Source: Streptomyces rishiriensis (GTDB lineage: Bacteria; Actinomycetota; Actinomycetes; Streptomycetales; Streptomycetaceae). Taken from it: DNA of 64,000 nt. Below the pieces are notes generated by a model, which did not search any database, was not told the DNA's origin, and saw nothing but the letters and a program-made list of their open reading frames with translations. The stretch lies in the NCBI RefSeq assembly GCF_003112535.1, contig NZ_BEWA01000027.1, forward strand, positions 28,150-92,149, given 5' to 3'. Of the stretch, positions 61,124-64,000 are shown piece by piece. Made by a program: the position numbers and the translations under genes. Position 1 is the stretch's first letter; each line of letters begins with the position of its first letter.

Positions 61124-61309
61124 GGGACTCCCACACTCCCGTGACAGGCGGTTTTGTTGATGGTGCACCGCCCCCAGCGGTGTGAACGGCCCGGATGGGC
61201 GTCGCTTCCGCCGCCGGTCCCAGCCCGCTCTGCGGCGTTGTCCGCGCTGCATGCACCACCCCCGCAACAGACCGCGTGCCGGCCCATGGCATCTGAAACG
61301 AAATCCCTC

Positions 61310-62146
61310 ATGAGCAAGGGCACGTCTGAATCTCGGGGTCTTCATCACTGCCGGCTCCAGCGGCATCGGCAAAGCAGCTGCCACCGACCTGGCCAAGGAC
61401 GGAGCGACGGTCGTCATCACCGGCCGTGACCCGCAACGCACAAAGGCAGTCGCAGACCAGATCGGCGGCATCGGCTACGTGTCCGACTTCGAGAAACTCG
61501 ACGACGTGCGCGGTCTCGCTGACAAGCTTCTCGCCGCGTATCACCGCATCGACGTGCTGGCCAACAGCGCGGGCAGCATGTACAAGGTCTCCGAGCTCAC
61601 CGCTGACGGCTTCGAGCGCACCCTCCAGGCCAACTATCTCGCCCCTTTCCTGCTGACCAGGCTCCTCCTTCCCCGGTTGGCGGAAAGCCCAGGGCGGGTC
61701 ATATCCACCTCCAGCAACGCCAACGTCCAAGGGCGGGTACACCTCGACGACCTCAACTTCACCCGCCAGCGGTGGAACTCGGGCCTGGGCGCGTACGGCA
61801 CCTCCAAGCTGATGAACAACTGTTCGCGAAGGAACTGGCGAGGAAGTCGACCGTTCCGGCTTTCGCCGTCCACCCGGGCTTCGTCCGGACCGGCCTCGCC
61901 CCGGACTGGTGGCTGCTCCGCATCATCAAAGCCGTGACACTGGGCCGCTACGGTGTCGTCCCCGAGGAAGGTGCCAAGCCCCTGATCCGGCTCGCAGACC
62001 TGGACACGCTCTCGGAACCGAGCGGCACCTATTTCGACAAGATCAAGCCCAACGGGAAAGAAGGCCGACAGGCGACCGACCTGCAGCTGGCAAGAGACCT
62101 GTGGAACCACACCTCCGCCCTCGTCGGACTGCTCGCAAGTCACTAG
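61310..62146 (+). pseudogene. short-chain dehydrogenase with two frameshifts
   Basis: ATG 61310 (M-S-K-G-T-S) is one frame off from GVFITAGSSGIGKAAATDLA, the cofactor motif, so an indel lies near 61330. The main frame then reads NSAGSMYKVSELT, RVISTSSNANVQGR and GAYGTSKLMN (Tyr and Lys of the active site). At about 61818 a missing C in AACAACTG shifts it, and QLFAKELARKST, FAVHPGFVRTG and VPEEGAKPLIRLADLD continue to TAG 62144-62146. All catalytic residues are present, so the decay is recent or sequence-error related. It is the divergent partner of the module C regulator. Confidence 0.85.
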
Positions 62147-62345
62147 AAGAGACGTTGCAGGAGCCGGGTGTAGTGCTCGCTGGAGATGCCCGCGAGCAGG
62201 GCGACCTCCCCGCGGCGCAGCCCGGTGACCCGTCGGCGCTCTCCGCCGTAGAGCGGCAGTCCGGCCTGCTCGGGGGTGACCTTGGCCCCGATATCCGTGA
62301 TGATCTCCGCGCGGAGATCCGGGAATTCCTGGGCACGCGAACCAC
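62143..62345 (-). pseudogene. duplicate fragment of the module C regulator
   Basis: The minus strand repeats the HTH part of the regulator at 60103 with few changes: AKVTPEQAGLPLYGGERRR, RVTGLRRGEVALLAGISSEH and YTRL, then stops. Ahead of it REFLG is out of frame. The ligand domain is missing. Near-identity shows a recent partial duplication around the SDR pseudogene. Confidence 0.75.
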
Positions 62346-62439
62346 CCCAACATGCTCTCGGCCACCGAGCGGCCGGGATGCCGTACCGCCACACGTTCAG
62401 GTGACGACAAAACACCTACACATTCCCATACCGCCCTCT

Positions 62440-62776
62440 TACAGCACTCACGCGTCGCCCCTGCTCCCGGCCCTGGAAACCGTGCGCACGCAACTCGGAG
62501 CACTGCCCGAGGACGTCAAGTGAACCTGGACCATGGCTACGACAGCGCCATATCCCGTGCCTGCTTGGCAAGTTGGGCCTCACAGCGGAGATCGCCCGCA
62601 AGGGCGTCCCCGCCCCGATCCCGGCAGGCAAACGCTGGGTGGTCGAGCGCAGTCCCTCCTGGATGAACCCTTACGGCAAGCTGCGGCGCTGCACGAAGAG
62701 GAGCGGCAAGGCGGTCGGCCTCCACCGCGCCGCCACACTCGTCAGGTTCCGCACGCTCATCCGACGATCGACCTAG
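62440..62776 (+). mobile_element. IS5-family transposase remnant
   Basis: Fragments in two frames, NLDHGYDSAISRACLA and GLTAEIARKGVPAPIPAGKR-WVVERSPSWMN with YGKLRRCTKR, match the C-terminal half of Streptomyces IS5-type (IS112-like) transposases. The frame ends at TAG 62774-62776, where the IS630 element begins, so the rest was cut off by that insertion or earlier loss. Confidence 0.75.
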
Positions 62777-64000
62777 TGCCGCATCAGGCAACGTTCGCCC
62801 TGTTCACGACCTCACGGAGGCGTTCGTCGGCGGCGTGCTTGTTCCGCCAGATGATGTAGCGGCGGATCATGCTCCCTTGCTCCTTGTGGTTGGCATGGTC
62901 GGTGCCGTCGAGAGCGAAGTAGCGCAGGGCGGTGAACTGAGCCTCGATCCGGTTGAGCCAGGAGCTGTTGGTCGGGGTGTAGGCGATCTCCACGTTGTTC
63001 GCCGCTGCCCACGTCCCGACCCGCTGGCACCGCTTCGTCGTCAGGTGCGGTGAGTAGTTGTCGCAGACGATCGCAATGCGCACGTTCGCCGGGTGCAGCG
63101 AGCGCAGGTAGCGGCAGAACTCCAGGAACTTCGACCTGTTCTTGGTCTTCTTGATGTGCCCGTAAAGCTGGTCCTTGGCCAGGTCGTAGGCGGCGAACAG
63201 GTGGCGGATGCCGTGCGGGCGGGTGTAGGTCGCCCGGCGGCGGGGCCGAGGATCGCGGTCGGGGTCCTTGTGTCTGCCGCCGCGTTCGGCCCATTGCCGG
63301 CCGGGGTGCGGCTGGAGGTTGAGCGGCCCGAACTCATCCATGCAGAAGATGACTTCGGGCTCGCCTTCCTCGGGTATGACCTCACCGTCGGCGATCGCGT
63401 AGAGGTGTTCGACGCGGGCCTTCTTGGCCGCGTAGTCGGGGTCGCGGGAGGTCTTCCAGGTCTTCACGCGTTGAAACGAGACGCCCTCCTCGCGGAGCAG
63501 GATGCGAAGGCCCTCGTGGCTGATGTCGTCGACCACCCCCTCGGCGACCAGGAAGTCGGCCAGCTTGGCCAGACTCCAGGTCGAGAACGGCAGGCCGTGC
63601 TCGGCCGGCTTCGACTTGGCGATCTTCTTGATCTCCCGGCGTTCCGGGAGGGTGAAGGTCTTCGGCCGGCCGCCCTTGTACTTGGGGTAAAGCGAGTCGA
63701 AGCCGTCCGCGTTGAAGTTGTGGAGCACGTCGCGGACCCGGTCGTCGCTGGTGAACGTCACCTCGGCGATCTTCGCAACCGGCATGCCCTGCGCGGATAA
63801 CAGCACCATCTGAGCCCGCCGCCAGGTCACCACCGAGCCAGTGCCTCTGCGGATGATCCGCAGCAGGCGCCTGCCCTCGTCGTCGTCAATTTCCCGAACT
63901 CGCACGCGTTCAGCCACGTGATCATTGTGGCCGTCTGGCGCTTCCCGGCGCAGCAACTGGACGACACACCACGACAGGGCGAACGTTGCCTGATGCGGCA
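62774..64000. mobile_element. IS630-family insertion sequence (right end at window edge)
   Basis: Perfect 26-bp terminal inverted repeats are visible: TGCCGCATCAGGCAACG with TTCGCCCTG at 62777-62802, and its exact complement at 63975-64000. A TA dinucleotide at 62774-62775 fits the IS630 target choice. The transposase fills the space between. The matching TA at the right end, if present, is just outside. It inserted into the IS5 remnant. Confidence 0.9.
62784..63917 (-). CDS. IS630-family transposase
   Basis: A 377-aa DDE transposase. The N-terminal HTH/Homeodomain-like part is RRLLRIIRRGTGSVVTWRRA-QMVLLSAQG with AEVTFTSDDRVRDVLHNF. A KGGRPKTFTL linker follows. The DDE core is IFCMDEFGPLNLQPH (first Asp), VRIAIVCDNYSPHLT (second Asp) and NSSWLNRIEAQFTAL (Glu). 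GTG 63917 (V-A-E-R-V-R-V-R-E) is taken as the start; a TTG at 63956 is the alternative. The stop TGA (62784-62786) lies inside the left inverted repeat, so the last codons are part of the IS end. All catalytic residues are intact, so the element may be active. Confidence 0.9.
   Translation of the reverse strand: MAERVRVREIDDDEGRRLLRIIRRGTGSVVTWRRAQMVLLSAQGMPVAKIAEVTFTSDDRVRDVLHNFNADGFDSLYPKYKGGRPKTFTLPERREIKKIAKSKPAEHGLPFSTWSLAKLADFLVAEGVVDDISHEGLRILLREEGVSFQRVKTWKTSRDPDYAAKKARVEHLYAIADGEVIPEEGEPEVIFCMDEFGPLNLQPHPGRQWAERGGRHKDPDRDPRPRRRATYTRPHGIRHLFAAYDLAKDQLYGHIKKTKNRSKFLEFCRYLRSLHPANVRIAIVCDNYSPHLTTKRCQRVGTWAAANNVEIAYTPTNSSWLNRIEAQFTALRYFALDGTDHANHKEQGSMIRRYIIWRNKHAADERLREVVNRANVA

Noticed and set aside
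1..64000. CRISPR arrays, tRNA or rRNA genes
   Set aside because: No regularly spaced repeats and no cloverleaf or rRNA-like sequence were seen while reading through the window.

Overview
The window is high-GC actinobacterial DNA. Codon use, frequent GTG starts, GTGA/ATGA stop-start overlaps, Tat-type and F420-type enzymes, MmyB-type regulators and IS701/IS630/IS5 transposase sequences all point to a Streptomyces chromosome, probably an accessory arm region because gene remnants are dense. This assignment is inferred from content; no marker gene is present. No rRNA, tRNA or CRISPR array was seen.

Layout. (1) 1-10.7 kb: myo-inositol catabolism. The order is iolC (in-frame TAG), a Cgl0158-type aldolase, iolB (one-base frameshift), iolD, iolA and an iolE-type dehydratase, then a TIM-barrel isomerase, iolG and a LacI-family regulator. 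A 12-bp palindrome, TAGAACGTTCTA, precedes the isomerase and, with one mismatch, the regulator itself. (2) 10.7-21.6 kb: a defence island. It starts with remnants (an MmyB-type regulator, an IS701-type transposase, a helicase C-terminus and an apparent prokaryotic Argonaute MID region). Then come an intact Gabija-like pair (gajA, gajB), a decayed HNH nuclease, and an intact three-gene ABC-three-component (ABC-3C) system whose first gene carries a predicted restriction-like nuclease domain. (3) 22.3-27.5 kb: a paoABCD-type molybdenum aldehyde oxidoreductase with its XdhC-type maturation factor. (4) 27.5-40.2 kb: redox enzymes (SDRs, aldo/keto reductases, Zn alcohol dehydrogenase, old-yellow-enzyme, F420-type reductase, cupin, MFS exporter) around two MmyB-type regulators, with many broken paralogues and a shared 27-base motif. 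(5) 40.2-49.8 kb: leucine/isovalerate catabolism (HMG-CoA lyase, enoyl-CoA hydratase, 3-oxoacid CoA-transferase A/B, acyl-CoA dehydrogenase, biotin-dependent carboxylase alpha and beta). It carries five copies of an operator of the form GTTA-N5-CGTTAAC, but no candidate repressor lies nearby. (6) 49.8-60 kb: a secreted DUF6351 protein, an MHS-type MFS transporter, a DUF427 protein, an unusual secreted protein and a large LuxR-type ATPase regulator with a small coupled upstream ORF. (7) 60.1-64 kb: a third MmyB-type regulator, a twice-frameshifted SDR, further remnants and an IS630 element with 26-bp inverted ends at the right edge.

How the parts work together. The iol genes would convert inositol through inosose, diketo-inositol and 5-deoxyglucuronate to the kinase and aldolase steps and then to acetyl-CoA, but the kinase and isomerase frames are broken as read. 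The liu-like genes would take isovaleryl-CoA to acetoacetate, which the CoA-transferase activates. Gabija and ABC-3C are separate anti-phage modules placed beside the debris of at least two more. Because several otherwise good genes carry single-base lesions, raw-read support is needed to separate real decay from assembly error.
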